From: JADCCX01 sp051649305
Lineage (GTDB): Bacteria > Pseudomonadota > Alphaproteobacteria > Rhizobiales > Beijerinckiaceae
Length of the DNA stretch: 64,000 nt
Assembly: GCA_051649305.1 (NCBI GenBank)
Contig: JBOFGV010000001.1
Span: 1 to 64,000 of the forward strand
Direction: 5' to 3'
Shown in pieces: positions 17,501 through 27,415 of the stretch. The notes under the pieces are model-generated. The model ran no database searches and had not been told where the DNA came from. It saw nothing but the letters and a program-made list of their open reading frames with translations. The first letter of the stretch is position 1. Each line of letters opens with the position of its first letter. Both the position numbers and the translations under genes were made by a program.

Positions 17501-18067
17501 TTAGGCAACAGCTTCGACAGACTGCACTTCAGGCAGGAAATGTTTCATAAGGTTCTGAATACCGTGCTTCAGCGTAGCCGTCGAAGACGGGCAACCGGCG
17601 CAGGAGCCCTTCATGGTCAGATAAACCACACCGTTCTTGAAACCTTTGAAGGTGATATCACCACCATCGCCAGCCACAGCGGGGCGGATGCGGGTTTCCA
17701 GCAGTTCCTTGATGGTCGTCACAGTGTCCGCATCTTCGGGCGCAAAGAACTCTTCGGCGTCTTCGGAGGCGGGTACAGCGCCCGACTTCATGATCGGCGC
17801 ACCGGACATATAATGTTCCATGATCGCGCCCAGAATGGCGGGCCGCATATGCGCCCATTCAGCGTTGCCCTTGGTGACGGTGATGAAATCACCGCCAAAG
17901 AAAACGCCTGTCACACCGTCAATGCCGAAAAGCTTTTCAGCCAGTGGTGACTGCGCAGCAGCAGCCTCGCTGTCGCGCATCTCAAGTGTTCCCTCTCCCA
18001 TGACATCGCGTCCGGGCAGGAATTTCAATGTGGCTGGGTTGGGGGTGGCTTCTGTCTGGATGAACAT
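17501..18067 (-). CDS. NifU family Fe-S cluster carrier (Nfu type)
   Basis: Iron-sulfur scaffold or carrier delivering clusters to apoproteins. The N-terminal Nfu_N domain starts MFIQTEATPNPATLKFLPG, and the C-terminal NifU domain has the cluster-binding CAGCPSS (CxxC). The ATG at 18067 matches the conserved N-terminus; an upstream ATG at 18085 adds six unrelated residues. The 188 residues are typical for alphaproteobacterial and mitochondrial Nfu1 proteins. It is the first gene of a same-strand run with tsaB, rimI and plsC. Confidence 0.94.
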   Translation of the reverse strand: MFIQTEATPNPATLKFLPGRDVMGEGTLEMRDSEAAAAQSPLAEKLFGIDGVTGVFFGGDFITVTKGNAEWAHMRPAILGAIMEHYMSGAPIMKSGAVPASEDAEEFFAPEDADTVTTIKELLETRIRPAVAGDGGDITFKGFKNGVVYLTMKGSCAGCPSSTATLKHGIQNLMKHFLPEVQSVEAVA

Positions 18068-18199
18068 CGGACTTCTCCTGAGCATGCGGGTTCAAGGCCC
18101 ACCGATCACTTTGGAATAATTCTAACAGGTATCGTGCATCGATGGAAGATAGAGAGTGTCATTCCCTCGCTACGCTCGGTGATGATTGAGAGCCAATTG

Positions 18200-18619
18200 C
18201 TATTGTGGCGCGTAGTCCATGTCCCATCCATCATAACGTAAATTAAACTGATGCGCGATGCGTTCAATTTCAAGGCCGCGGCGTGTCAGGCTCTGAACCG
18301 AACAGGAGCCTATGTTTGGGAAAATCAAATTGGGCGGATCAACCTGCAGCTCAGCTTTGAGGTTTTGTGGAAGTGATGCTTTCATTCGCATCAAGTCAAT
18401 CAATCTCCCAGGAACAAAGTGTCGGATCAAACGCCGCCTCGTACAATCGTCGCCGCGTTTCGCAATAGCTATCAGTGCAGTCCGATTTTTTTCCTCCCAA
18501 GTTCCTTGCATTTGCTCCATTGGGACAATCCGAAAATCATTAGCCAAGGGAATGGTCGGCAATGCAAACAGGCCGAAAGAAAACACATAAGATAGCATTG
18601 TAATTCTTACATATCGCAT
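18200..18619 (-). CDS. Hypothetical exported protein
   Basis: I do not recognise this 139-residue protein. It has a convincing signal peptide (LSYVFSFGLFALPTIPLA, cleavage near residue 26). The mature part is basic and carries single Cys residues at CTRR and SCSVQ that could form one disulfide. The DNA is clearly AT-richer than the flanking nfu-like and dnaK genes, suggesting transfer or an orphan gene. It occupies the place downstream of dnaK where Rhizobiales often carry dnaJ. Its start may be the ATG at 18619 or seven codons later. Confidence 0.6.
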   Translation of the reverse strand: MRYVRITMLSYVFSFGLFALPTIPLANDFRIVPMEQMQGTWEEKNRTALIAIAKRGDDCTRRRLIRHFVPGRLIDLMRMKASLPQNLKAELQVDPPNLIFPNIGSCSVQSLTRRGLEIERIAHQFNLRYDGWDMDYAPQ

Positions 18620-18632
18620 TGTGCACCAATAG

Positions 18633-18660
18633 CAAAAAACCGGAGCTTATGCTCCGGTTC
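18633..18660 (-). terminator. Intrinsic terminator of dnaK
   Basis: A hairpin with 9-bp arms (18638-18646 and 18651-18659) and a TTAT/ATAA loop is followed, on the minus strand, by a T run (complement of 18634-18639). It lies about 35 bases after the dnaK stop and separates dnaK from the exported-protein gene. Confidence 0.8.
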
Positions 18661-18693
18661 ATTGTAAATTGGTGTTCAAGTCAAAGGCAAGCA

Positions 18694-20625
<1,932 letters not shown>

Positions 20626-20693
20626 AGCATGCCCCTTTGAAGCTGGCGTTATCTCCACGTCCCGTAGCAACGCGGACTGTTCGAATGCGCCGG

Positions 20694-20722
20694 ATATAGG
20701 GGCTGGTTTGGCGGCTCACAAG
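20694..20722 (-). promoter_or_regulatory. RpoH (sigma-32) type promoter for dnaK
   Basis: On the minus strand the sequence reads CTTGTGA, 13 bases, CCCCTATAT, close to the sigma-32 consensus (CTTGAAA, 13-14, CCCCATNT). It would start transcription about 60 bases before the dnaK ATG, as expected for a heat-shock gene. Confidence 0.7.
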
Positions 20723-20852
20723 AGTGTGATGGAATCGTTTTGCCAAAGAGAGCCTGTTCGATGGTCGCAACTGGAATGAGTCGGCGCTAAAATCCCGGCT
20801 TGACAAAGTGAAAATGAGTAAATAGGAATTAATACCTTATTTGGAGAAACGC

Positions 20853-21242
20853 ATGATACCTGCCCAGCAATCAACTGCCGCAGCAACGCAATGGTCTTTC
20901 TTTCGCTTGAAATATGCAATGCAAAGTTTGGGCCTTGCATTGAAGGCTTACGATCCAGAGCAACCTCGCGCCCCGGGCGGAACGGAAGAGGCTGGACAGT
21001 GGATCAGTGTCGGCGCTGGGAGCAGCGATGAAATTGTTGTTGCAGGAGGTTTTTCAAAAAGTGATCGAAACCTGACTGTGCAAGATTTTATCGCGAAAAA
21101 CTGCGAAGGACGCGTGAACCGCAAAGTGCCCGGGGAATTCCTCAATACTTCAATTGGCGAATTATTGACGCTCCGCGCTCAAGGAGCTCCGAATGCAGAC
21201 AGGTGTTACAAAATTCTCAATGATAATCGTTTTCGGAAATGA
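20853..21242 (+). CDS. Putative polymorphic-toxin-like protein with PRxPxG...GGQW-type motif
   Basis: A 129-residue protein with no family I can name. An N-terminal helical part (about 1-35) is followed by YDPEQPRAPGGTEEAGQWIS (about 36-55), which resembles the PRxPxG/GGQW linker that I recall preceding toxin-like C-terminal domains in Rhizobiales. The last 60 residues form a compact domain with LTVQDFIAKNCEGRV, PGEFLNTSIGELL and a basic end KILNDNRFRK. It has no His and no signal peptide. The start is ATG 20853, with GGAG seven bases before it. The small acidic gene downstream begins 7 bases after its stop, with its ribosome site overlapping this stop. Toxin function is inference. Confidence 0.55.
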   Translation: MIPAQQSTAAATQWSFFRLKYAMQSLGLALKAYDPEQPRAPGGTEEAGQWISVGAGSSDEIVVAGGFSKSDRNLTVQDFIAKNCEGRVNRKVPGEFLNTSIGELLTLRAQGAPNADRCYKILNDNRFRK

Positions 21243-21249
21243 GGAAAAA

Positions 21250-21498
21250 ATGAAAAAAACAGATGGACTGCAGAGAATGCTGGATTTTATCGATTTTCTG
21301 AACAAGCAGAAAATAAAGTTTTCCGTTCACAACAGGTCACATGACTCAATCTCAATCGATTTTGCAGGTGTCGGAATTCGATATGAAGTTGATTTCTTCG
21401 TTGACCACATGTGTTTCAGTTATTTCAAAGGGGATGAGGATGTTTTCAGAGGGGATGCCAATCTCAAGAAGCTGATCAAAGAGCATTGGGGTGATTGA
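21250..21498 (+). CDS. Small hypothetical protein, candidate immunity protein
   Basis: An 82-residue protein I do not recognise by family. It starts at ATG 21250 behind GAGGA, which overlaps the upstream stop codon, so the two genes are probably translationally coupled. The sequence begins with a helix (GLQRMLDFIDFLNKQKIK), then alternating beta-like segments (SISIDFAGVGIRYEVDFF), and ends DANLKKLIKEHWGD. Small size, strand-rich acidic middle, AT-rich codons and tight linkage to the preceding gene fit immunity proteins of polymorphic toxins. No direct evidence of binding. Confidence 0.5.
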   Translation: MKKTDGLQRMLDFIDFLNKQKIKFSVHNRSHDSISIDFAGVGIRYEVDFFVDHMCFSYFKGDEDVFRGDANLKKLIKEHWGD

Positions 21499-21541
21499 AA
21501 TTGAGCTGTTGCAGGCCCTCTTGCTGCCAGAGACTTATAGC

Positions 21542-22159
21542 TCAGTCTTTCGCTTCACGTTGTCGATAAACCGGCAGTGACCAGCCAAAGCGGATGGCCA
21601 GACCACGCAGCAGAAAGGCAGCGAGGAAACCTGTAAACAAGGCTCCGTTTCTGCTCATCACAAGCGTCGCCAGCAGAAATGTGATGGCTCCGGCCAGTGC
21701 CGCCGTCGCGTAAATCTCACGGCGCAAAATGACCGGACTTTCACCGCCCAGAATATCGCGGATCATGCCGCCCATGGTCGCGGTGATAACACCCATCGTG
21801 GCGGCAACAACAGGCCCATGGGGCAAGGCTTTCTCTGCTCCCATGACACAGAACAGCGCCAGACCCAGCGCATCCAGCCACATCAACAATCTGAGACGAG
21901 AACTGGGGATGTGCGCCAGCACGAAAACCATGGCAGAAGCACCTACACAAACCATGAGATAGATCGGCTGCTGCACCCAGAAAACCGGCGTTTGCCCCAA
22001 AAGCAGATCGCGAACTGTACCACCGCCAATGCCGGTCACCGTGCCCAGAAAGGCAAAGCCGACGATATCCATCTGTTTGCGGGAGGCGACCAGCGCGCCT
22101 GTAATGGCAAAAACAGCAACACCCAGCAGATCAAACCAGAAAAGTGCTGAAAAATTCAC
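21542..22159 (-). CDS. Trimeric intracellular cation (TRIC) channel family membrane protein
   Basis: A 205-residue protein with two homologous three-helix repeats plus a seventh segment, the UPF0126/TRIC architecture; family members form homotrimeric potassium-permeable channels. Each repeat has the glycine-rich signature: TGIGGGTVRDLLLG in the first and TATMGGMIRDILGGESP in the second. The start is GTG 22159, overlapping the upstream thymidine kinase stop in a GTGA arrangement. Physiological role in bacteria is not settled. Confidence 0.93.
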   Translation of the reverse strand: MNFSALFWFDLLGVAVFAITGALVASRKQMDIVGFAFLGTVTGIGGGTVRDLLLGQTPVFWVQQPIYLMVCVGASAMVFVLAHIPSSRLRLLMWLDALGLALFCVMGAEKALPHGPVVAATMGVITATMGGMIRDILGGESPVILRREIYATAALAGAITFLLATLVMSRNGALFTGFLAAFLLRGLAIRFGWSLPVYRQREAKD

Positions 22160-22803
22160 GAAACCCGCACTTTGGCGGCTGGTTCCGCGGCCAGGCTTTT
22201 GCGCTCAACGCCTTCCCACATCTCGTTGCTGCGCGCCTCGTAGGTTTCAGCTGCACCCAGCGCCACGCGGCTGCCATCAACCACCCGCTTGTAGGTCTTT
22301 TGCGCGGGCAGGCCCGTGACATTGCAGCGCGCTGTCAGCTTGGTCACATGGTCAGCCATGGCCAGCAAACGTGCGGTCACATCAAAGGGCAGGCCGCGCC
22401 AGTCGAGGTCCAGACCGCCGCAGGTGACCGTATGGCCGGCCTGCAGGAGGCTGTGCACGACCAGATGGAAATCACCCTCGAAGTACGGCTTGTCCAGAAA
22501 CTGCACCTCGTCGACGAAGATGTTCACGGTGGTATCAGACTCGCTGCTGGCAGCGGCCACGGCAGAAAACACATCATGCGCGGATGATACCGGCAGCGCC
22601 ATATGGCTCACGCCGTCATGGGTCACGATGGCCGCATCGGCATAGCGGTTGTCCATGGCGGGCTTGATGATCACAACAGGCTGGGCAGACGCACTGACGG
22701 CGGCATTGATGGCCTTGATCAGCGCCGAGGTCTTGCCCGCAAACATGGGGCCGGAAAAAACAGTCAGAGGCGCAATCACGGGTAAACTTTCAATCTGGGA
22801 CAT
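22156..22803 (-). CDS. tdk: Thymidine kinase (type II, TK1-like)
   Basis: Salvages thymidine to dTMP. The P-loop GPMFAGKTSALI, Walker B-like FVDEVQFLDKPYF and the lasso-type CGGLDLDWRGLPFDV are all TK1 features; C-terminal Cys residues of the zinc ribbon appear as CNVTGLPA but the usual four-Cys set is incomplete (I see C in TARCN and none of the CxxC pairs), so zinc binding may be degraded. ATG 22803 has a GGAAGGA ribosome site; the longer open frame to 23217 is antisense to the esterase gene. 215 residues. Coupled to the TRIC gene by overlap. Confidence 0.85.
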   Translation of the reverse strand: MSQIESLPVIAPLTVFSGPMFAGKTSALIKAINAAVSASAQPVVIIKPAMDNRYADAAIVTHDGVSHMALPVSSAHDVFSAVAAASSESDTTVNIFVDEVQFLDKPYFEGDFHLVVHSLLQAGHTVTCGGLDLDWRGLPFDVTARLLAMADHVTKLTARCNVTGLPAQKTYKRVVDGSRVALGAAETYEARSNEMWEGVERKSLAAEPAAKVRVS

Positions 22804-22931
22804 TCCTTCCCACCATGATTCGCGCCGCCTGTGAGCCGGCAAGGCTGTCTTTAAGAGAATCATCCACTGAAATTGCAATTTACTCACTCGTGATTTGTTT
22901 GTTTCGAAAGAGCAGGAGACATTGTCGATCC

Positions 22932-23759
22932 ATGGCCCGACTTCACTTCGCAACCGCTCTGCTGCTCTGCTTGATGCAAACACCTGGACTTGCCTGCGGA
23001 GGTGATGCTCCGTGTCGTCTGCAAGACGATGCAGAATACCGCGTGTTGCCGCCACCGGAATGGGATCGAAAAAAGCCGATAGGTGCGTTTCTTTTCTTCC
23101 ATGGGCACAGGTCGAGCGCAAAAGAGATGATCGCTTACAGGGAATTGACAGAGGTCGTGCATGCGCTTGGGTTTCTCTTCGTCGCGCCACAGGGTGTTGC
23201 TGAGAGCTGGTCAACACCCGGTTCGCCAGGTGAGGGCCGCCGCGATGAACTGGCTTACACCGCGTCTATTCTGGATGATCTGGTGAAGCGCTTTCCCGTC
23301 GATCCCAGCCGCATTGTTGGATCTGGCTTCAGTCAGGGGGCGTCTGTCGTCTGGGATCTGGCCTGCAAGGGTGATGCACGCTTCAGCGCTTTCCTTCCCG
23401 TGGCCGGTGTGTGGTGGCAACCAATGCCGGCGCCCTCAGACTGCACAGCCCCGTTGAAGCCGCTTCTGCATATTCATGGTACAGCCGACAATGTGATGCC
23501 GATGACGGGGCGCAACCTTCGGGGGCGGTGGCAGCAAGGCGATGTGCGGCAAGCATTTGGCACCTTGCAGGCTCTTCATGCCTGTTCGACCAAAGAACGC
23601 ATAATGACACACCGCGGTCCTCTGGAATGCGAGACATCTACAGGCTGTGGCAGCGGCAAAAGTCTGGTGCTGTGTCTCCACAATGGCGATCACCACACCA
23701 ATCCAGTCTGGTTCATGGAAATCAAAGACTGGTTGAAGGCGCAAATGCCTGGGCGGTAA
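22932..23759 (+). CDS. Secreted alpha/beta hydrolase, PHB depolymerase/feruloyl esterase-like
   Basis: A 275-residue exported esterase-like protein. The signal peptide is about residues 1-20 (FATALLLCLMQTPGLA). The nucleophile elbow is GSGFSQGAS (GxSxG), the oxyanion region FLFFHGHRSS, an acid residue is likely in HIHGTADNVMP, and the catalytic His is likely in HNGDHHTNP. This matches the LpqC/poly(3-hydroxybutyrate) depolymerase-like family, but the substrate is unknown. Several Cys suggest disulfides in the periplasm. The upstream open frame (from 22815) has no conserved content. Divergent from thymidine kinase. Confidence 0.83.
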   Translation: MARLHFATALLLCLMQTPGLACGGDAPCRLQDDAEYRVLPPPEWDRKKPIGAFLFFHGHRSSAKEMIAYRELTEVVHALGFLFVAPQGVAESWSTPGSPGEGRRDELAYTASILDDLVKRFPVDPSRIVGSGFSQGASVVWDLACKGDARFSAFLPVAGVWWQPMPAPSDCTAPLKPLLHIHGTADNVMPMTGRNLRGRWQQGDVRQAFGTLQALHACSTKERIMTHRGPLECETSTGCGSGKSLVLCLHNGDHHTNPVWFMEIKDWLKAQMPGR

Positions 23760-23780
23760 ACGTCGCTGATCGGGCTGCTT

Positions 23781-24380
23781 TCAAGACTTGTTCTCAAAAC
23801 CAAGGGCCGCAAAGCGCACCAGCATGCGCAACTGTTTCTCGGTTGTCGCAGGATCAAAGGCATCCGTCAGCTTGCGATCCAATGCCAGCATCACAATGCC
23901 ATGAGCCGCTGAGAACAGCATCTGTGATGCTGTGATCCGCTCGGCCATGGACATACTGGCTGGCAGGCTTTCTGCGAGTGTCGAGAACAAAGGTGCCTGA
24001 CGGTCCCGGTACCATTGAGGAACACTGTCGCTGTCCGTCATGACGTGCTCAAACACCGCTTTCCAGCGCTTGCGGTGCTTGCTGGCAAACTCAAGGTAGG
24101 TCAGCGCCAGCGCGAGTATACGCACTTCGAGAGACTGGCTGGCAGCCATCTGCTGTGCGGCCTGAAGCTGCTCGCCCAGATGCTGGAGTGTTCTGGCATT
24201 GGCCAGCAGAACCAGCTCATCGATGTTGCCAAAGACATTATAGATAGTGCCAACCGAGCATTCCGCCTCCTGCGCGATACGACGCGCCTGTACGGCAGCC
24301 AGTCCATCCTTCTCGATGATGGCTTCTGCGATTGCCAGCATCGCATCCCTCAGTTCGAGGCGTGGTTTGGCTTTGGCCAT
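23781..24380 (-). CDS. TetR family transcriptional regulator
   Basis: A 199-residue regulator with an N-terminal helix-turn-helix: LRDAMLAIAEAIIEKDGLAAVQARRIAQEAECSVGTIYNVF pattern (about residues 10-50, written here as the TetR_N signature). The C-terminal half is an all-helical ligand-binding/dimerisation domain. It is divergent from the PspA operon, and three near-identical palindromes lie between the two genes, so it very likely represses itself and that operon. Ligand unknown. Confidence 0.92.
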   Translation of the reverse strand: MAKAKPRLELRDAMLAIAEAIIEKDGLAAVQARRIAQEAECSVGTIYNVFGNIDELVLLANARTLQHLGEQLQAAQQMAASQSLEVRILALALTYLEFASKHRKRWKAVFEHVMTDSDSVPQWYRDRQAPLFSTLAESLPASMSMAERITASQMLFSAAHGIVMLALDRKLTDAFDPATTEKQLRMLVRFAALGFENKS

Positions 24381-24440
24381 GGGATACCCTTCTTTTTCGC
24401 GGTTTCTGGCAAAGCGATATTTACCATCACTTTCATAGGA

Positions 24441-24509
24441 TGAACAGTGTTCAAAATAGTGATTGAACGATGTTCATTTTATGTCTATATACAGAATGAA
24501 CGACGTTCA
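24441..24509. promoter_or_regulatory. Three TetR-type operators, TGAACRNYGTTCA
   Basis: Three 13-bp palindromes: TGAACAGTGTTCA at 24441-24453 (perfect), TGAACGATGTTCA at 24464-24476 (one mismatch) and TGAACGACGTTCA at 24497-24509 (perfect). They fill the space between the tetR gene and the small membrane protein/PspA operon and overlap the expected promoters. Confidence 0.82.
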
Positions 24510-24547
24510 AAGCAGCCGCTGGAACCGTTCACGAGGGAGAAACCGCA

Positions 24548-24748
24548 ATGTCCATGATACCAGCAGACACAATGCTCACGAGCCGGGTTGGCAATGGCCC
24601 CTTCGGCTTTCTGTTCCAGTCAGATGCTGCAGGATCGCTCATGGCGCAGTGTGGCGTCGCCTACGCAGTCGCTGCCGTGCTGGTCCTGTCGCTGGCTTTC
24701 GCTGCCAGCCGGGCCGAGCACAAGATCACCCGCAAAACTTCAATCTGA
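24548..24748 (+). CDS. Small single-span membrane protein
   Basis: A 66-residue protein with one clear membrane segment (CGVAYAVAAVLVLSLAFAA, about residues 35-53) and a short basic tail SRAEHKITRKTSI. It is the first gene of the TetR-controlled operon and lies 35 bases before pspA. I know no family for it; its position suggests a membrane partner of the PspA-like protein. Alternative downstream ATG at codon 9 is possible. Confidence 0.65.
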   Translation: MSMIPADTMLTSRVGNGPFGFLFQSDAAGSLMAQCGVAYAVAAVLVLSLAFAASRAEHKITRKTSI

Positions 24749-24783
24749 GCCAGTTAAATCCAATTAATCCAAGGAGTTGACCC

Positions 24784-25497
24784 ATGTTTCGCCTGTTTTC
24801 CACCCTGATCAGAGGTGCCGCCGCTGAAGCCGAAGATAAGGTCTTTGACGCCAATGCTATCCGCATTCTCGAGCAGCAACTGCGTGATGCCGCACAATCT
24901 CTGGAGCATGCCAGGAAAGAACTGGCCTGCGCGATGGCCTATCGCAGTGGAGAGGCCCGCGCCGTTGAAGCCTGCGAAAAGCGCATTGTCGAGCTGGAGC
25001 CCGCAATCCGAGAAGCAATTGCTGCTAACCGCACGGATCTTGCTGAAGATGCTGCCGCCGCAGTCGCCTCGGCCGAGGATGAGATCCGCGAACGCCGCGA
25101 GGCCATGGTGCGCTTTGAAACAGACATCAACCGCCTGCGTCGGCTGGTGGACGATAGTCGTCAAAGATTGCTGGAACTGCGGCGCGGTCTGGAAACAACC
25201 CGCGCCAGCGAAGCTCTGCGCAGGGCTGGAGCCAACGGCCAACGCGCAGTGCTGGCAGGCACAGGTGCCCTGCGGGAGGCAGAATCCACTCTGGCCCGCA
25301 TCCGCCAGAACCAGACGAAAGATGATGATCTTTCAGCGGCACTCGATGAACTCGACCGTCATACGATCGGCAATGATTTGAACAAGCGCATGGCAGAAGC
25401 CGGTCTTGGCCCAAAACGTTCCACCACAGCAGCCGATGTGCTGGCGCGGTTCACCTCGAATGCGGCTGAAACACGCTCTGGCATTCCATCCGCATGA
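24784..25497 (+). CDS. pspA: PspA/IM30 (Vipp1) family protein
   Basis: A coiled-coil peripheral membrane protein of the phage-shock/ESCRT-III-like superfamily, which protects the inner membrane under stress. The start MFRLFSTLIRGAAAEAED has the amphipathic first helix and is followed by long heptad-like helices (EQQLRDAAQSLEHARKELA, EKRIVELEPAIREAI, RRLVDDSRQRLLEL). At 237 residues it is standard length. No pspF, pspB or pspC is near; control is apparently by the divergent TetR protein. A good AGGAG ribosome site lies upstream. Confidence 0.88.
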   Translation: MFRLFSTLIRGAAAEAEDKVFDANAIRILEQQLRDAAQSLEHARKELACAMAYRSGEARAVEACEKRIVELEPAIREAIAANRTDLAEDAAAAVASAEDEIRERREAMVRFETDINRLRRLVDDSRQRLLELRRGLETTRASEALRRAGANGQRAVLAGTGALREAESTLARIRQNQTKDDDLSAALDELDRHTIGNDLNKRMAEAGLGPKRSTTAADVLARFTSNAAETRSGIPSA

Positions 25498-25556
25498 CGA
25501 CGCACACAAGACCACCACCACTCTTCATTCCAATCCAACACAAAGGAACTTCGACA

Positions 25557-25829
25557 ATGACCACCTCTTCCAACAGCCCGGCATGGGTAACCTTCACCTA
25601 CATCTCTTTCGGCATTGCTGCCGCGATGACAGCCATCGGTATCTGGGCGCTGCCCGGCGATCTCTGGCAAAAAGGCTACATGGCCATGGCCGCCGTTATG
25701 CTCACCGGCTCATGTTTTACACTGGCAAAAACGCTGCGTGACGAGCAGGAAGCCAAGCGGCTTAGCAATCGCCTCGATGAAGCCCGCGCTGAAAAGCTGC
25801 TGCTTGATGTGGAACGCGCTGCTTCGTAA
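25557..25829 (+). CDS. YiaAB two-helix domain inner membrane protein
   Basis: A 90-residue membrane protein with the YiaA/YiaB-type motif WVTFTYISFGIAAAMTAIGIW and a second span (KGYMAMAAVMLTGSCFTLAKTL), followed by a charged cytoplasmic helix RDEQEAKRLSNRLDEARAEK. ATG 25557 has AAAGGA upstream; the longer open frame overlaps the pspA end. It is the last gene of the TetR/PspA operon and is followed by a terminator. Confidence 0.88.
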   Translation: MTTSSNSPAWVTFTYISFGIAAAMTAIGIWALPGDLWQKGYMAMAAVMLTGSCFTLAKTLRDEQEAKRLSNRLDEARAEKLLLDVERAAS

Positions 25830-25851
25830 GTTTCTTCAAGCCAACAGAAAG

Positions 25852-25876
25852 ACACGGCCAGCGATGGCCGTGTTTT
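25852..25876 (+). terminator. Intrinsic terminator of the pspA operon
   Basis: Hairpin with perfect 9-bp arms (25852-25860 and 25865-25873), a GCGA loop and a short T run afterwards. It lies between the YiaAB gene and the convergent Ada-like gene. Confidence 0.78.
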
Positions 25877-25877
25877 G

Positions 25878-26804
25878 TTATGAGGCTGTCACCTGACCTG
25901 CTTCCCAGCCCAGAATTGCCTGCTTGCGGGTAAGGCCCCAGTGATAGCCGGTCAAAGCGCCTGTTTTGCCAAGCACCCGGTGGCAAGGCACCACAAAGCT
26001 TATAGGGTTACGCCCGACAGCGGCACCAACAGCGCGTGCAGCCGATGGTTTGCCGATATGGTTGGCCACATCGCCATAGGTTGTCGCCCGGCCCATGGGG
26101 ATTTTTAAAAGAGCCGACCAGACACGAACCTCGAAGTCTGAGCCCAGCATGACCACGTTAAGCGGTTGATTATGCTGCCATTTTCCAGGTTCAAAGATGC
26201 GTGCTACTGTCTGCGCCGCTAAGGCGCTGTCTTCGACAAATCGGGCGAAAGGCCAGCGCCGCACCATGTCGGCCATAGCACCTTCACGCCCGCCAGCGGG
26301 TTTGCCCGTATCACTGGCCCGCCCTGCTTCCGCCTTGTCGTCCACCCAGCCAAGACCGGCCAGACCACGGTCCGTCATCACGGCCAGCGCTTCTCCAAAA
26401 GGAGACTGCGCATAACCATATTTCAGCACCAGACCTGCTGCACCCGTTTTCCACTCGCCGGGTGACATCGCCTCATGGGTGATAAACAGATCATGCAGGC
26501 GGCTGGGTCCGGAAAGCCCTACTTCATAGGTGGCGTCCAGTACACTGGCACTATCCTTCAACAGCATTTTCGCATGATCCAGCGTGATAGCCTGCAAAAA
26601 GGCCTTGGGTGTCAGGCCAGAAAACCGCCGGAAGAGATGATGGAAATGTGATGCTGACAGACTAACATGCGCAGCCACGTCATCAAGACTGGGCTGATCG
26701 CGCCAACGGACAGTCATGAACTCCAGCGCGCGGCGGATGCGGTCATAATCCGAGCCATCACCTGCGTTCATGGGCATCGGCTCGTCTGCAATTTTCATGA
26801 GCAT
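25878..26804 (-). CDS. Ada-like bifunctional AraC regulator / O6-methylguanine-DNA methyltransferase
   Basis: Removes O6-methyl groups from guanine and probably activates repair genes. An AraC helix-turn-helix comes first (SLDDVAAHVSLSASHFHHLF, about residues 40-130), then the methyltransferase domain with the suicide Cys in VVPCHRVLG and GRATTYGDVANHIG. The E. coli Ada N-terminal phosphotriester domain with its four zinc Cys is missing, so regulation must differ from E. coli Ada. ATG 26804 has AGGAG eight bases upstream; ATG 26828 is the longer alternative. 308 residues. Confidence 0.92.
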   Translation of the reverse strand: MLMKIADEPMPMNAGDGSDYDRIRRALEFMTVRWRDQPSLDDVAAHVSLSASHFHHLFRRFSGLTPKAFLQAITLDHAKMLLKDSASVLDATYEVGLSGPSRLHDLFITHEAMSPGEWKTGAAGLVLKYGYAQSPFGEALAVMTDRGLAGLGWVDDKAEAGRASDTGKPAGGREGAMADMVRRWPFARFVEDSALAAQTVARIFEPGKWQHNQPLNVVMLGSDFEVRVWSALLKIPMGRATTYGDVANHIGKPSAARAVGAAVGRNPISFVVPCHRVLGKTGALTGYHWGLTRKQAILGWEAGQVTAS

Positions 26805-26878
26805 GGGGGAAGCTCCTGTTTCATTCACTTCACCGAAGCTAGACCGGTTACAGCGGCATAACCACCCGAAAACAACGG

Positions 26879-27394
26879 CTACTGCCGTGGACCACGCCGC
26901 GCCACAATCAAAGCCTCTGTCAGCGCACCGGCAAAGTCAGCTTTCTCCTCGGCTCCGAGAAAAGACGCAAGTTCCACGCGTCGCTGTCCTTCCTGCAGGG
27001 CGATCCACTGTGTGCCAAACTCGGCATGATCTTCCCGCGTCAGTTTCACCCATAGCGGATTGAACGACCATTCGCGCAAACGCCCACGCCATGTCATGCG
27101 GCGAAACTGGAGTTCTATATGGGTCAGGACAAGCTCTTCATAGGCACGCGCGCGGGCGTTGGAGACGCGAAAAGCGATCCAGAGCAACAGCACATCAAGC
27201 CCAAAAAAGCCGACAACAGGCAAGGCGCCCACCAGATAGAACGGGACTGAGAGAACAAGCGTTCCACCGAAGATGCAGGCAAACAGAATAAACTGTCCCT
27301 TGCGCCCGAGCGAACGATGCGGCGAAAGCCGCGCGCGAAAGACAATCTCTTCCGCTCCGGTGGACATCGCAGGATTCGGGCTGTCTGGGTTCAT
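26879..27394 (-). CDS. DUF2244 family membrane protein
   Basis: A 171-residue integral membrane protein of unknown function. Two hydrophobic segments (FILFACIFGGTLVLSVPFYLV and VVGFFGLDVLLLWIAF) follow the DUF2244 start FRARLSPHRSLGRKG. The C-terminal part has the family's NPLWVKLTRE block. The start is placed at ATG 27394; ATG at codon 10 is an alternative. It is divergent from nth with about 20 bases between starts. Confidence 0.88.
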   Translation of the reverse strand: MNPDSPNPAMSTGAEEIVFRARLSPHRSLGRKGQFILFACIFGGTLVLSVPFYLVGALPVVGFFGLDVLLLWIAFRVSNARARAYEELVLTHIELQFRRMTWRGRLREWSFNPLWVKLTREDHAEFGTQWIALQEGQRRVELASFLGAEEKADFAGALTEALIVARRGPRQ

Positions 27395-27415
27395 CAGTTC
27401 GAATATAACGCAGAG

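Noticed and set aside
22804..23217. N-terminal extension of thymidine kinase by 138 codons
   Set aside because: The extension is antisense to the esterase gene and not like any kinase; ATG 22803 has a strong ribosome site right at the conserved domain.
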